Assembly (NCBI GenBank): GCA_963682175.1
Contig: OY821784.1
Coordinates: 25,153,621-25,217,620, forward strand
Length of the DNA: 64,000 bases
From: Triglochin maritima
Lineage: Eukaryota; Streptophyta; Magnoliopsida; Alismatales; Juncaginaceae
Direction of reading: 5' to 3'
The notes beneath the pieces were generated by a model, which was not told where the DNA came from, ran no database searches, and saw only the letters and a list, made by a program, of their open reading frames with translations. Position 1 is the stretch's first letter, and each line of letters opens with the position of its first letter. Positions 33,503 through 44,831 of this stretch are shown here, piece by piece. Made by a program: the position numbers and the translations under genes.

Positions 33503-34260
33503 CAAAATTGTCGGATCGTGTTGGAATTTGTTGTGGGCTTTGCTTTCTGGTATTGTTGGTCTTTGATGCGGTTAATCGACTTGTTGGAGCTCCGACCCGA
33601 GTAGAATTGGTAAAATACTCCCCATGATGGTGTGGAGTATTCTGTTTTGCTCTTAGGTCCTTCTGTCTTACATTCAGGTCCTTCTCCATTGCATCTAGGT
33701 CCCTAGATCTCACCATTCAGTCCTTTTTCCCAGCTTTTGGGTCCTTTCAAGCCTATTCTCTTCAAACCTCTTTATTCCTGAAAACTAAACATAAAACTCG
33801 TCACGTAACATTGCTTAGGTGTAAGATAATGGATATAAGATACAAATATGAGCATGAAATGATGTCAATCAGTAGGTCTGAGGGGACTTTGTGTTGGCTT
33901 TTTGGCCTTAATCTTTTGTTTTGATGATTTAATCAACCGAATCTTAATTAGAGTAGCACACACTATGCATTGCATATATATTGTATTGTGCTAACGTCTA
34001 CAGGTGATCAAGACTCACGAAAGAAGGAAATGAAGTCAAAACATGTAATTAAAGCTAAATCGAAGACATGTAATCTTGATTTCTTTTGAGTCTTAGGAAC
34101 AAAGTGTAATTGAGCATACTTGAGCCAAAATCAACTTAATCACACACTAGGTTCCCTATAGAAGTCACACACGAAATTTCACATTATTTGGACTTCAATA
34201 GATCACCCAAACTTAGACCGGAAAAACACAAAACCTGAACCCTAACTGTCTGCCCACATT

Positions 34261-34712
34261 CGGTCGACCGCAACATGCCGTTCGGTCGACCGGATGATCA
34301 AGTAATCCTGTTTGTGTTTCCCTGTCTAGTTTCGGTCGACCGCACCATAGCTTTCGGTCGACCGTTTGAACTTACTGTTCCGACCGTTATTCTTGTCGTA
34401 TATGCCCAACGGTCGTATTCGTATTAAAACTATATACACCTCCATATACTTAACCAAACGGTCGAACCATGTACCAAGTTCGGTCGACCGTTTAACCTTG
34501 TCAAGAATTCCCTGCTATCGGTCGATACGATTTCGTTCGACCGATCCAATTTTTCCCTCTACCAAAATGCTTTTTCGGTCGACCGGTAACCCTGTTCGGT
34601 CGACCGTTTTCTTAATAGACTTAAGTGTTCGGTCGATCTATTCTTATTTCGGTCGACCGTATCCTTATCAAACCCAAGCGTTCGGTCGACCGTTCAGGTT
34701 TTCGGTCGACCG
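34261..34712 (+). repeat. Array of ten CGGTCGACCG palindromes in P2
   Basis: Perfect copies start at 34261, 34283, 34333, 34355, 34481, 34576, 34597, 34650, 34683 and 34703. Several degenerate copies lie between (about 34459, 34519, 34534, 34630). Four pairs are 20-22 bases apart. Confidence 0.92.
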
Positions 34713-34784
34713 TTTCTGGACAGATTTGCAGCCCGAATTAACCCAATCAAATCTTGTCCCAACGGATCTATTCTCTCTAATGCC

Positions 34785-34792
34785 TATATAAG
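34785..34792 (+). promoter_or_regulatory. TATA box of P2
   Basis: TATATAAG, ~75 bases downstream of the palindrome array, which sets the sense strand of this LTR. Confidence 0.6.
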
Positions 34793-35342
34793 GAGTTGTA
34801 AAACACATTTTAACACAACTCTCCCACTACAAACTTGTCCCAAACTTTAGAGAGAATTCCAAACACTCAAAGCTACAAACCTTCCACACTTAGTGATCAT
34901 TTCTTCATCCTACTCAAGTGTGCTCAAAGTTTAGACAGTGTTGTTCCACTCAAGTTCTCAATTGTTGTAAAACGAAGCAAGGACTTCGGTGAAAGCCCGA
35001 AATGTCCCTCTCGGATTGTGAGAGGAAGATTCCAAGCTCGGCGAGGGTTGTTCGCGAGTTTGACGGTTGTAAGGCGTTGTCTCCCGGCCCGGAACGGGGA
35101 GCGGATAGTGAAGTCGTAGGCGGAGCTCGGTGATCCGAGCGGAGCTTGCAAGAGAGGACTAGGACCCGGGTGGGGTGCCGAACCTCTATAAAAATCCCCC
35201 GACTTCTTGTGGTTTGCATTATTTTCCTTTACTTGCTTGTTTGTTTAATTTCCGCTGCATTTGCTCGATTGTCTAAACAAGTAGGTAATTAGGTGATTAG
35301 ATTCATAGTGATTAGTGGACCCATAACCCACACGATCCTACA

Positions 35343-35991
35343 CTTTGTGCCTGGTGCTTTCGAGTCATCTGACTTGGGATGCACTGACCGAACTCCTGTT
35401 ACACGGGTGGTAGGGATCGCCCTATGTGGAGATTTAGGGGAAGGTGTACGTGATAGTGTAAGTCCTCATAGGCAACGATGCACGAAACCTGACCCTGGGA
35501 GAATCAAACACCAACCAATAAAATGCTCCAAAGAAAAAGAAAAAAAAAGAAAAAAGAAAAAAAAGAGTCAAATAAGAACCAAAATGGACTTTACACATTG
35601 TATCATATTCAGAAGTTAAGGTTGCTCATGTCTTTCACCTAAGTCCTTGACTAACTTTCACGAATAACTCATTAGGCTAGGTGTGTGGACGGATTACATA
35701 TATAGAGTGGACCCGTAGTATTACCGCGCCCCATGATCGACAAAATGAGTCCAACGAGTCGTGTAGCTAGATTGATTAATGCATCTTGTTCGGATTTTGT
35801 GGGTATATCCGCTGAAATCCCTCAGGAGACAACACTCCTCCTCCTTGGCGACAAGGAGGTTTAACGGCTTGTTGCACGTGCTAAGTGCAACCGTGATTCC
35901 TACGAAAGTGAGTTAGGATTTCTTGTTTTTCGCATGCTTTTCTCTTTCTTTGTTTTGCTCGGGACTAGCAAAAGTTAGGTGTGGGGGTATT
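35343..35991 (+). other. Element C conserved 3' region, last part, and polypurine tract
   Basis: Resumes after P2 with CTTTGTGCCTGGTGC. Holds the second A-rich tract (35533-35568), three hairpins (35840-35918) and the polypurine tract (35977-35990). No ORF. Confidence 0.82.
35840..35859 (+). ncRNA. GNRA-tetraloop hairpin, element C (loop GCGA)
   Basis: CCTCCTTGGCGACAAGGAGG, perfect 8-bp stem, followed by the TTGCAC/GTGCAA (35872-35890) and TCCTA/TAGGA (35898-35918) hairpins. Confidence 0.75.
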
Positions 35992-36360
35992 TGATTGACA
36001 TCATTTCATGCTCATATTTGTATCTTATATCCATTATCTTTCACCTAAACAATGCTATGTTACGAGTTTTATGTTTAGTTTTCAGGAATAATTAGGTTTG
36101 AAGAGATGAAGCATAAAAGGACCCAAAAGCTGGGAAAAATGACTGGATTGTGAGATCTGGGGACCAAGATGCAAGGGAGAAGGACCTGAACGCAAGACAG
36201 AGGGACCTAAGAGCAAAACAGAATACTTCACACCATCATGGGGAGTATTTTAGCAATTGGATTCGGGTCGGAGCTCCAACAAACCAACCAGATGCATCCA
36301 AGACCAACAAACACTCCAAGCAAAGCCCACAAAGAAAACGAAACGGATCTAAACCATATA

Positions 36361-36378
36361 GACCGCCAATTGGCGGTC
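36361..36378 (+). repeat. Single perfect palindrome in the C 3' LTR
   Basis: GACCGCCAATTGGCGGTC. The 5' LTR has the C-to-T form at 17535-17552. C has one unit where D has two or four. Confidence 0.9.
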
Positions 36379-36455
36379 CAGATGGCCCAGAATCCATTTA
36401 GTTTTCTGTAGCACGTGTATTAGTGTATGCTTAGTGTATTTTTGGTATTGGTTTA

Positions 36456-36507
36456 GTCCCACATCGGGGGATTGTCCCGGATTAGCTTTTTCCATGCTTA
36501 TAAATAG
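36456..36507 (+). promoter_or_regulatory. USE-TATA promoter in the C 3' LTR
   Basis: Exact USE and TATA with a 32-base gap. It points outward into chromovirus F. Confidence 0.6.
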
Positions 36508-37387
36508 AACACTTCACCTCCTTTTGTAATCACTCCATATTTTAAGTGGCTATTCTTCCTACTAGAAGTGAGGCCTTGAAGCACACACTAAAGTAGGAGG
36601 ATGCTACTTGAAATGTGAGTCATTTTATCAATAAAGTTGTGTTTCTTTCATTGTTTGTTTATGCTTCTTTTATTGTTTGTGCATGTTTTAGTTTAATCGT
36701 CTTTTATTTCTAGCTTAGTTTTAATATGTTTTTTTTGCTTAGTTTAATAATTAGTGTAATGTTTAGTGAGTAGTTCCATCCCCTTTGGGGGGTGGAGTAG
36801 ATGTACATACATGCTTTAGAGAATGGGATGAATGCTTTATTTTTTGATGTGTTGATAAAACATGAATGTATGCTTGCTTGTTTAGGATAGAATTTATAAC
36901 TTGATGAGTTTTGCAAAAATGATTAGACACCTCTCATGCTTGTTTAGGTTCTGAAATAAACAACTTGCATATGTAAATGTTAATCAACTAAGTTGGTGAA
37001 TAGATTGATAGGTTTTCTCTTAACATTTAGACACTTCCTATGCTTGATAACACCACCTTCATGTGCTTAAAGAATGTATTCTACACCCACCTCTTTGCAT
37101 GTGTGCACTCACTCCACCCCTTAGGGGTTTCGTATTCCAGAAATTCCAGCATTCTTGTTTTGTTCTTAGCTTAGTTCTTATTTCATCGTTTGTTTGCTTC
37201 TTTCACATTTCATACTTCTTAGCGTAGTGTAGCGTAGGTTAGCATAATCAATCTTTCTCTTCCCTATTTTGCCACTTCATTTCTGATAAACAAGAGGCTG
37301 CTCACCTCGCTGAGGACGACCCGTACTTGCCACCGCTTCATCGCGGCCGTGCACTTGCGGTTTAAATTTAAAACGTTCAACAACTAC

Positions 37388-38344
37388 CTTGCTGGAGGTT
37401 GACTATCGAGAGGGGTAGCCTGATGGGAATTATTCGTTTGATGCTTCTCGTGCTCGTCAAGACAAGGGGAAGCAGGGTGGTGGATCATCGAAGCGGCTAC
37501 GCAAAGATGATAAGATGGGTCAGAAGTCTGGAGGTGGACCATGCGAGCACTGTTGCAGAGCGCACACCACAAAGGATTGCTACTGGAAGTCTGTAGCCTA
37601 TCTGGGTTATTGAGAAATGTGGAACATTGTTCGCAAGTGTCCTCAAAAGAATACTGGAGCACAAGGTGCAGGCACTAGCAGAGCAGGAGCTGGTACGAGT
37701 AAGGGCACGAATTCTGGTAGCCACGATCGTAGCTCAGAGCAGGGAAGAGCAGATGGGCGTTTGTTTGCCATCCGAGCGGAGGACACAGAGAAGTCGAACG
37801 ACATCGTTGAAGGTAAAGTGCATGTTTCTGGTCTTGTTGTGAAGGCACTTTTTGATTGTGGGTCGACACGTTCCTCCATTTCGGAGTGGTTCACGATTGT
37901 AGTCGATAAGGAACCCAAGGAGCTAACTTTTGGTCTGGAAGTCCATACTCTGACTGACGACGTTCTTGTTATAAGTACGTACATTCCGAGGGTGTTGATA
38001 GTGTTGGAAGATCAGAACCTTGCAGCTAACCTTGTTGTTTTTCCAATCTCAGATTTCGATGTTATCCTCCGAATAGATTGGCTTTCATACCACAATGCGT
38101 GTGTTCTCTATCGGGAAGGGCGAGTAGTGATCTCCCGGCCGAAGGAACCTCCATTGGTGGTCAAGGGTATCAAACGTAGGGACGATTGTTTGGTGGTCTC
38201 TGTAGTAAAGGCTCATCGACTACTGGAGAAGGGTTGTTGCATGTTCCTCGCTAGCGTGGTGTCGACCGAGAAGGTTGCGAAGTCTCTACAGAAGATTGAG
38301 GTTGTTCGGAAGTTCACTGATGTGTTTCTGGGGTTATCCAGGGA
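37388..38344 (+). pseudogene. Chromovirus F: gag end, zinc knuckle and protease
   Basis: The gag frame resumes with LLEVDYRE. A knuckle-like CEHCCRAHTTKDC (about 37547-37585) and a second CPQK remnant follow. The protease site reads LFDCGSTRSS (37847-37876; usual form LFDSGATHS) with DVILRIDWL near 38062, typical of chromovirus proteases. Stops at ~37417 and ~37612 and a frameshift at ~38345 show it is dead. Confidence 0.78.
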
Positions 38345-39122
38345 TTGTCTCCGCCTCGGGAGATCAGGTTCTCAATTGACCTATTGTCAGGGTCGACACC
38401 CATCTTTGATGAGTCCTACCGCATGTCTCTGGCGGAGTTGGTGGAATTGAAGGAGCGGTTGCAGGAGCTATTGGATAAGGGATTCATCAGGCCTAGTGTT
38501 TCGCCTTGGGGAGCTCCAATGTTGTTGGTGAAGAAGATTGACGGGTCGATGCAGATGTGTATCGACTACAGGATGCTGAACAAGGTTATGATCAAGAATC
38601 GACATCCCTTTTCGGGGATTGATGACTTGTTCGACTAGCTGCAGACAGTGAAGGTGTTTTCCAAGATCGATCTGAGGTCTGGGTACCATCAGCTGAGGAT
38701 TAAGGGCGAGGATTTCAGAAGATGGCATTCCAACGCGTTATGGTCACTTCGAGTTTCTGGTGGTGTCTTTCGGACTGACAAATGCGGCTGCAGCATTTAT
38801 GGATCTGAAGAAGCCATTCATGTACCAATTCGTGATAGTATTCGTGGATGACATCCTGATTTATTCACTAGACATGGAGAAACATGGGGAGCATCTAAGG
38901 ACAGTGCTTGAGATTCTGAGGAAGGAGCAGCTGTTCGTGAAAGTTTCTAAGTGTGAATTCTGGTTGGAGCGGGTGGCTTTCCTTGGGCATGTGGTATCAA
39001 AGCGTGGCATTATGGTGGTCCATGGGAAGGTTGAGGAAGTCCAGGACTGGAAGGCACCAATCAATGTGTTAGATATTAAGAGTATTCTTGGACTCACGCG
39101 TTCTTACCGGCGATTCATCTAG
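38345..39122 (+). pseudogene. Chromovirus F: reverse transcriptase
   Basis: Pieces in order: [43 protein letters not shown], then in another frame SFGLTNAAAAFMDL, the catalytic FVDDILIYS (about 38843-38869) and the C-terminal FLGHVVSKRGI. A TAG at 38636 and one or two frameshifts near 38720-38760 break it. Reverse transcriptase would copy the element RNA. Confidence 0.82.
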
Positions 39123-39610
39123 GATTTCTCCAAAATCGCGGCACCATTGACGACATTGACCAGGAAGGGAGTGAAGTTTGAGTGGTCGCGGAAATGCGAA
39201 GAGGGTTTCCAGGAGCTGAAGAAGAGGTTGACTTCAGCACCGGTGTTGACACTTCTGAGTGGATCAGGTGGTTTTGTGATCTTCAGCGATGCGTGAGGGA
39301 CTGGCTTGGGTTGTGTGCTCATGCAACATGCTTCGAGGCCGCTGAAGGTGCACGAGAAAATTATCCCACACATGACTTGAAGCCCACAACCGTGGTTTTC
39401 TGTTTAATGATTTGAAGACATTACTTATACGGGTAGCAGTTTGATGTTTTCACTAATCATCAGGGTCTGAAGTACATGTTCTAGTAGAAGTCGCTTAATA
39501 TGAGGCAACAACGGCGGTTGGAGTTCATGAAGGACTATGACTTCACCATCTCGTACAATCTAGGGAAGGGAAAATTTGTAGTCGATGCTCTCAGCAGGAA
39601 GTAGGAAGGC
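39123..39610 (+). pseudogene. Chromovirus F: RNase H
   Basis: TLTRKGVKFEWSRKCEEGFQ ... LTSAPVLTL and FSDA are the start of the RNase H domain. FTNHQGLKYMF (normally FTDH) and RRLEFMKDYDFTISY ... VVDALSRK are its end. Many stops (e.g. 39121, 39294, 39483) and frameshifts. Confidence 0.72.
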
Positions 39611-40639
39611 TCAGTTGCTCACTTGAGGATCTAGGAGTGGAGGCTGTTGGAGGATCTAGCAGATTGGCACCCCTTTGTGGAGGAGACTGGTCGAGTGGAG
39701 TTGGCTAGCTTGTAAGTCGAGTCGACTATCATCCAGAGGATTGTGCAGAAGCAGTGTGAGGATTCGGAGTCGAGTTTCCTACTTCAGGCAGCCAGGGCAG
39801 GGGGTTTTGAGTTTCAGGTCGTAGTCGATGGAGGTCTGTGATATCGGGATCGTTGTAGGTTTCGAATGTGTGTTGGCTTAGACAGGAGATTACATATGAG
39901 GATCTTGGCTCTAAGTACACCGTGCATCCAGGGATTACTAAGATGTATAAGGACATGCAACGGAGTTTCTAGTGGAAAGGGATGAAGCGAGATTTCGCTG
40001 ATTTTGTCTCGAGGTGCTAGGTCTGTCAACAGGTTAACATTGAGCACCAGCATCCGGTAGGCACGATGTAGAGGATTGAGGTTCCGGAGTGGAAGTGGGA
40101 GCACATGACTATGGACTTTGTCATAGGGTTACCAAGGACCAGTCATTCACACAATGATATCTGGGTGATTGTGGATCATCTGACGAAGATAACTCACTTC
40201 CTGGTGACTCGAGTGACGACATCGTTGGAGGCTCTGACGAAGGTCTACATCTCGGAGATAGTCAGACTGCATGGAGTGTTGGTGTCTATCATTTCAGATT
40301 GAGACCGCCATTTTACTTCAACATTTTGGGAGAGCTTGCATAAGGCGTTGGGGACGAAGCTGAAGTTTAGCATGACATTTCATCCTAAGACATATGGGCA
40401 GTACGAGAGGACGATTCAGACATTAGATAATATGCTCAGGGCATGTGCGTTGGATCGTGCGGGGAGTTGGGATGATCACTTGCCGTTGGTGGAGTCCTAC
40501 AACAACAACTATCACGCTAGCATTGCATGACACCGTACGAGGCTCTGTATGGTCGACCGTGTTGTTCACCTCTTTATTGGAGAGAGGTGGGAGAGAGACA
40601 ACTGTTGGGGCCAGATATCGTGCAATTGTATGCAGACCG
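39611..40639 (+). pseudogene. Chromovirus F: integrase, cut by element G
   Basis: A worn zinc-binding part is followed by the core: VPEWKWEHMTMDFVIGLP with the first Asp (about 40113), SIISD then a stop at 40302, and [15 protein letters not shown] with the Glu (about 40402). It then reads [18 protein letters not shown] in a shifted frame and stops at LYADR (40639) where the LTR of G begins. The chromodomain end of the same protein is found at 44832. Confidence 0.78.
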
Positions 40640-42003
40640 TGTTTTTTTAATCGTTTCAAATACAGCAAGTGCACGACGTCGGTGAATATGTGGCAAATAC
40701 GGGTCCATCCGCAGGGAGGTGAGTAGATTCTGGTTTTAACGAAATCAAGTGGCGGAAAGAGGGGAGCAGAAATTGATTACACTAACTAAACTACACGAAG
40801 CTAGCGCGAAACAATTAAAGAAGATGAAATCACGAGACGAAATAAAACTAACTAAATGTCTAATAAAAGGAAGCTGGAAATCAGGAAGAGAGACCCCTGA
40901 GGAGTGGAGTAAGTGCACACATGTAATAAGATGGGGAAGAATGAATTCAATAGGCACAAATGTAAGTTGTGTTTTCATGTATAAGAAGTGTCTAATGATT
41001 ATGGCAAAACCTATCAATCAAATCATTACCTAGTTCATTAGCATTCACATGCATAAGTTGGTTATTTCAGAACCTAAACAAGTATGGGAGGTGTCTAATA
41101 GTTGTGGCAAAACCCATCAAGTGAAGTGTTCTACTCTAAACAAGCAAGCATACATTAACATTTATCAACACATTTCAAAATAAAACATTCATTTCCATTC
41201 TTTATTGCATGTATAAACATCATCTCCACCCCCGCAAGGGGATGGAACTACTCACACATTATTAGACTAACATGAATATCAAGTAAATAAAACATGCTAA
41301 TTAATTCTATAACTAAAACAAATAAAGTTAACGAAGCATGCAAGAATTGAAAAATGACAATATGAAAAACAAGTAGCCTGTCTCAACCAGAGTTTTGCTC
41401 CAATGCTTTACTCCTAGTAGAGATGATGGCCACCAAGAGAGTAGATCTATACAAAGGAAGGTGAAGAGTTCTATATATAGGCATGGAAAAAGTTAATCCG
41501 GGACAATCCCCGGGTATGGGACTAAAAGCATACCAAAAATGGACGAAATAAAACTAATCTCACACCCGACCAAGACATGTGCATTCTGAAGCGATCTTGA
41601 CAGCTGATTGGCGGTCTGGAACCGCCAATTAGCGGGTTGGATTTGTCTAATAGGGTCTGGATTTGTTTGGCTTGGTTCTAGCTTGAGTTCTTTGTGTATC
41701 ATGAACTCGATTTGGTTATTGATGGTTGGTCCTGGATTTAATTGCCAAAATACTCATTAAGGTGTGGAGCTTCTTGATTTGCTCATTGGTCCTTTTGGTT
41801 TTACATCCGGGTCCTTCCCTCTTTCATCTCAGTCCATAAGTCTTGCAACTTAGTCATTTTCCTTTCTTTTGAGTCATTTTTGTGCCTCTTGTCCTCAAAC
41901 CTGCTTATCCTGAACTTTAAACATAAAACACGTTACGTAGCATTATTTAGGTGAAAAATAATGGATATAAGACATAAATTTATGCATGATATAAAGTCAA
42001 TCA
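40640..42003 (-). mobile_element. Element G 3' LTR (1364 bp)
   Basis: TGTTTTTTTAATCG...GTCAATCA in reverse. Palindrome pair at 41599-41637, degenerate. The USE is altered (GTCCCATACCC). Sequence is well diverged from D, so an older insertion. Confidence 0.82.
41599..41637 (-). repeat. Degenerate palindrome pair, element G 3' LTR
   Basis: GACAGCTGATTGGCGGTC and a second copy ending AGCGGGT, about 21 bases apart. Confidence 0.7.
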
Positions 42004-42151
42004 AATTCCCCCACACCTAATTTTGCTAGTCCCGAGCAAAAAAAAGAAAGGAAAAATGAAAGAAAGACAAAGGCATACGTAAAACAAGAAAATCCTAACT
42101 CACTTTCGTAGGAATCACGGTTGCACTTAGCACATGCAATAAGCTATTAAA

Positions 42152-42171
42152 CCTCCTCGTCACCAAGGAGG
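42152..42171 (-). ncRNA. GNRA-tetraloop hairpin, element G (loop GTGA)
   Basis: Minus strand CCTCCTTGGTGACGAGGAGG: 8-bp stem with one G-U pair and loop GUGA in RNA. Confidence 0.72.
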
Positions 42172-42380
42172 AGGAGTGTTGTCTCCTGAGGATTTTCAAC
42201 GGATACACCCACAAAATCCGAATATAGATGCATTATTCAACCTAGCAATACGACTCGATGGACTCATTTTCGTCGATCATTGGACACGGTAATTCTACGG
42301 GCATACTCTATATATGTAAAAAGTCCACACACCTAGCCTAATGAACTATTCGTGAAAGTTAATTAAAAACTTAAGTGAAA

Positions 42381-42394
42381 GACATGGGCAACCT
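42381..42394 (+). repeat. 14-bp target-site duplication of the LINE
   Basis: GACATGGGCAACCT at 42381-42394 and 42977-42990. The length and the A-tail next to the right copy are typical of target-primed LINE insertion. Confidence 0.92.
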
Positions 42395-42976
42395 ATGCGA
42401 GGGACGCGAGGACGATATTGAGCACTTGTTTTGGGGGTGTGAATACATAAAGAAGGTGTTGGCAGAAATCTTGAATCTTTTGAAGCTCAACCACAGTGTG
42501 GCACACTCCTAAGAGGCTGAAGCTATACGTATATCACATATAGGAGGAAGCCGGCTTGATATTGTGGAACGGCGATGGGTCTTCCACGCCATGATACATG
42601 AGTGTTGGCTCGAACGAAACCGAAGGATCTTGGACGGAGAAAAGCAGCAACCAACGCATATTGTGGCTGTCATCAAGGACATGGTTCGCTGCTTTTGGGA
42701 CAAAGTAAAGAAGCTTGCAAAGAGTGACGAGAAAGAACACCGATCTCAGCTCACGTGGACATAGTTTTAGTTGTTGTTTGGTCCTCATTTGTATAGTCAT
42801 GAGAGCCTACAATGCTGCCATGATATATTGTGTAATGTAGGGTAGAGGCTGGGTATGCATGTGGCATACACCCGCATTCGTTATGGTTTAGTTTTGTACT
42901 CAATTTTGTAGGTTGTAAACTTTACTTAGTTTATAAAATTTGAGGCTAAGCCTCCCTTTTGCTTTGCAAAAAAAAT
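42395..42976 (+). mobile_element. 5'-truncated L1-type LINE with zf-RVT fragment and A-tail
   Basis: Only the 3' end of an ORF2 is present: a zinc-binding reverse-transcriptase-associated motif (CEGREDDIEHLFWGC at 42396-42440), then HECWLERNRRILDG, with a stop at 42762. A TAA at 42510 breaks the frame once. The 3' untranslated part ends in eight A and a T just before the second copy of the 14-bp duplication. Plant L1 elements carry this zf-RVT domain at the ORF2 end. Confidence 0.88.
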
Positions 42977-44247
42977 GACATGGGCAACCTTAACTTCTTA
43001 AAGTTATACATTGTGTAAAGTCCATTAAGGTTCTTATTTGACTCTTTTTTTCTTTTCTTTGGAGCATTACATTGGTTGGTGTTTGATTCTCCCAAGGTTG
43101 GGTTTCGTACATCGTTGCCTGTGAGGACTTACACTATGACGTATACGTTCCCCCAAATCTCCCCATAGGGTGATCCCTACCACCCGTGTAACGGGAGTTC
43201 GGTCGGTGCATCCCAAGTCAGATGACTTGAAAGCACCACACACTAAGTGCCCTCGGACCTAATTTCCCGAGTGATAGGAGCCGTGCGAGAAGAGAGAACA
43301 TCACTTATCTATTTATTTATCTACATGGGAACCAAAAACCCTACACTTAAAGTTTCACAAAAAGATTTTAAGGGTCCGTGACTACGACAAAATTCATTAT
43401 ACTAACATACATGAATTATTTGACTCACTAGGTTCAGGGTCAACTTCTTTATTTGTTTGAGTACTGAAACCCTATGATTACTCACCCCTGAGGGAAGATC
43501 AGTGTCCATGCTTATGACTATATAAGACCTAAAGTTGGTGTACTAGATATCCTAATGCATCATGTTGTAATGATTTTTGGGAGCATCCTTTTACTTTTGC
43601 CTCTCAGCGGTTTGGCACATACCATACACACTCAAAACCCACAAAACATTTTCTTTCGCAGACACATGAAGATTTTTGAAAGAGATGAAAATTTTAAAGC
43701 ATTAGGCTAACAAAAGAAGACAAGTCACCCAAGGATCATGGCAAGCAGATATATCGATATTAAATGCAACACACTAACATGACTCTATCAATACAAACAA
43801 AAGGAAACAAAACAAAAGGAGAAAGACTCAACTATGTACATACGTAAAACACCCCCCACACTTACTTCATGTATTTTCCTCAATGAATGTGAGCATGATA
43901 CTACATGGATTTATGCATGAAAAAGAAAAAAAACTCACCAACGTGAAGCACAAAGGAAAGTTCATGGTTATGTCGATGGACACAAACCCGAATTTCCAAC
44001 AAAACCTGTGAAATACTAAAGAAGGGAGACAAATACGTGAAAGAAATGGGCCCCAAAAACACAAAGGTTGGGGCCCACAACAATCAATGCTCACTCTTGG
44101 AGTATTTTTCTTCTTCTTTTTTGGTTTTTTTTCATTTTTTTGAAATATAACTATGTACGAATATATGTTCTCATCTTCATTTGTCAAATGACATCAAATG
44201 GGAACCTCAAAAGTGGGTCAATGCACTTGGAATGGGAACATGACACC

Positions 44248-44831
44248 CAAAGGGGGATGGAACTACTCACACATTATTAGATTAACATGCATATTAGGGA
44301 ATAAAAACATGCTAATTAATTCTATGATTAAAACAAACAAATTTAACTAAGCATGCAATAATTGAAAAAGACAATATGAAAAACTAACAAAACATCTTTG
44401 ATTACTAACTCACACTACAAGTAGCCTCTCTCCACAAGAGTTTTGCTCCAAGGCTTTACTCCTAGTAGAGAGGACATGCACCAAGAGAGGAGATCTATAC
44501 AAAGGAAGGTGAAGAGTTCTATATATAGGCATGGAAAAAGTTAATTCGAGACAACCCCCGGTATGGGACTAAAATCATACCAAAAATGGACTAAATACAA
44601 CCAAATATAACACCCGACAAGCATTCTGAAGCGATCTTGACCGCTGATTGGTGGTCTGGGGAAAATAAGGGGAGAAGAATTTGATTACACTAAACTAAAC
44701 TACACTAAAAAAGCAAACATCAAACAAGGCTAACGAAAGCGAGTGAAATTGAAAGCGAGATAAAATTGTACAATAAAAACCCACAACGGGTGGAGTGTGA
44801 ACATATATGAGGTCAGATATGTGATGAATGA
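44248..44831 (-). mobile_element. Element G: rearranged 5' LTR fragments
   Basis: 44248-44657 is the promoter-side half of a reversed LTR, including a palindrome (44639-44656). 44658-44831 is the opposite half of an LTR, so the order is permuted and two LTR pieces must have been joined. The right edge runs into chromovirus F. No target duplication can be matched to GACCG on the left. Confidence 0.65.

Larger units (their letters stand above)
32342..33871 (-). mobile_element. Solo LTR S3 inside element C
   Basis: TGATTGATCGTTTTATATTTAACC...GTCAATCA, 1530 bp, flanked by GTAGG (32337-32341 and 33872-33876). Contains a palindrome pair (33464-33502) and an intact USE-TATA promoter (33335-33386, 32-bp gap). 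Its own internal region is gone. Confidence 0.93.
33892..35342 (+). mobile_element. Solo LTR P2 (CGGTCGACCG-palindrome family)
   Basis: TGTTGGCTTTTTGGCC...GATCCTACA, 1451 bp, flanked by CTTTG at 33887-33891 and 35343-35347. It sits in the 3' region of element C, 15 bases after the S3 duplication. Ten perfect CGGTCGACCG motifs (34261-34712) lie upstream of TATATAAG (34785-34792). Related copies: P1 and P3. Unrelated in sequence to the gag-pro LTRs; possibly Ty1/copia. ORFs crossing the motif array are by-products of the repeats. Confidence 0.9.
35992..37382 (+). mobile_element. Element C 3' LTR (1391 bp)
   Basis: TGATTGACATC...GTTCAACA, the partner of 17166-18558. One perfect palindrome (36361-36378); USE at 36456-36466 and TATAAATAG at 36499-36507, 32 bases apart. 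Followed by ACTAC, the changed copy of the GCTAC duplication. Confidence 0.92.
42004..44247 (-). other. Element G conserved 3' region, split by a LINE
   Basis: Polypurine tract (42004-42020), GNRA hairpin (42152-42171), second polypurine-like block (43851-43865) and A/T-rich tracts, in the same order as in D. At 44185-44215 the last codons of a gag-pro frame (rightward GACATCAAATGGGAACC) appear, then the sequence jumps into an LTR fragment; gag, protease and leader are deleted. A 582-bp LINE sits at 42395-42976. Confidence 0.75.

Noticed and set aside
34366..34791. 141-codon open frame in P2
   Set aside because: It runs through the palindrome array and is rich in repeated FRST/FGRP words from that DNA; no domain, not kept in P1 or P3.
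36150..36401. An open frame of 83-115 codons in the LTRs (also 17324, 30706, 33408, 23504) giving repeated RPLIGGP
   Set aside because: Most copies lack an ATG; the frame is conserved because the DNA is. The heptad is the 21-bp palindrome read in frame. It lies upstream of the TATA box, so it would only be in the 3' end of the transcript.
37643..37984. 113-codon minus-strand frame near the chromovirus protease
   Set aside because: Opposite strand of the protease region, serine-rich by composition, no homology.
42564..42764. Host gene with an ERNRRI motif
   Set aside because: Part of the LINE ORF2 end, shown by the zf-RVT motif, A-tail and flanking duplication.
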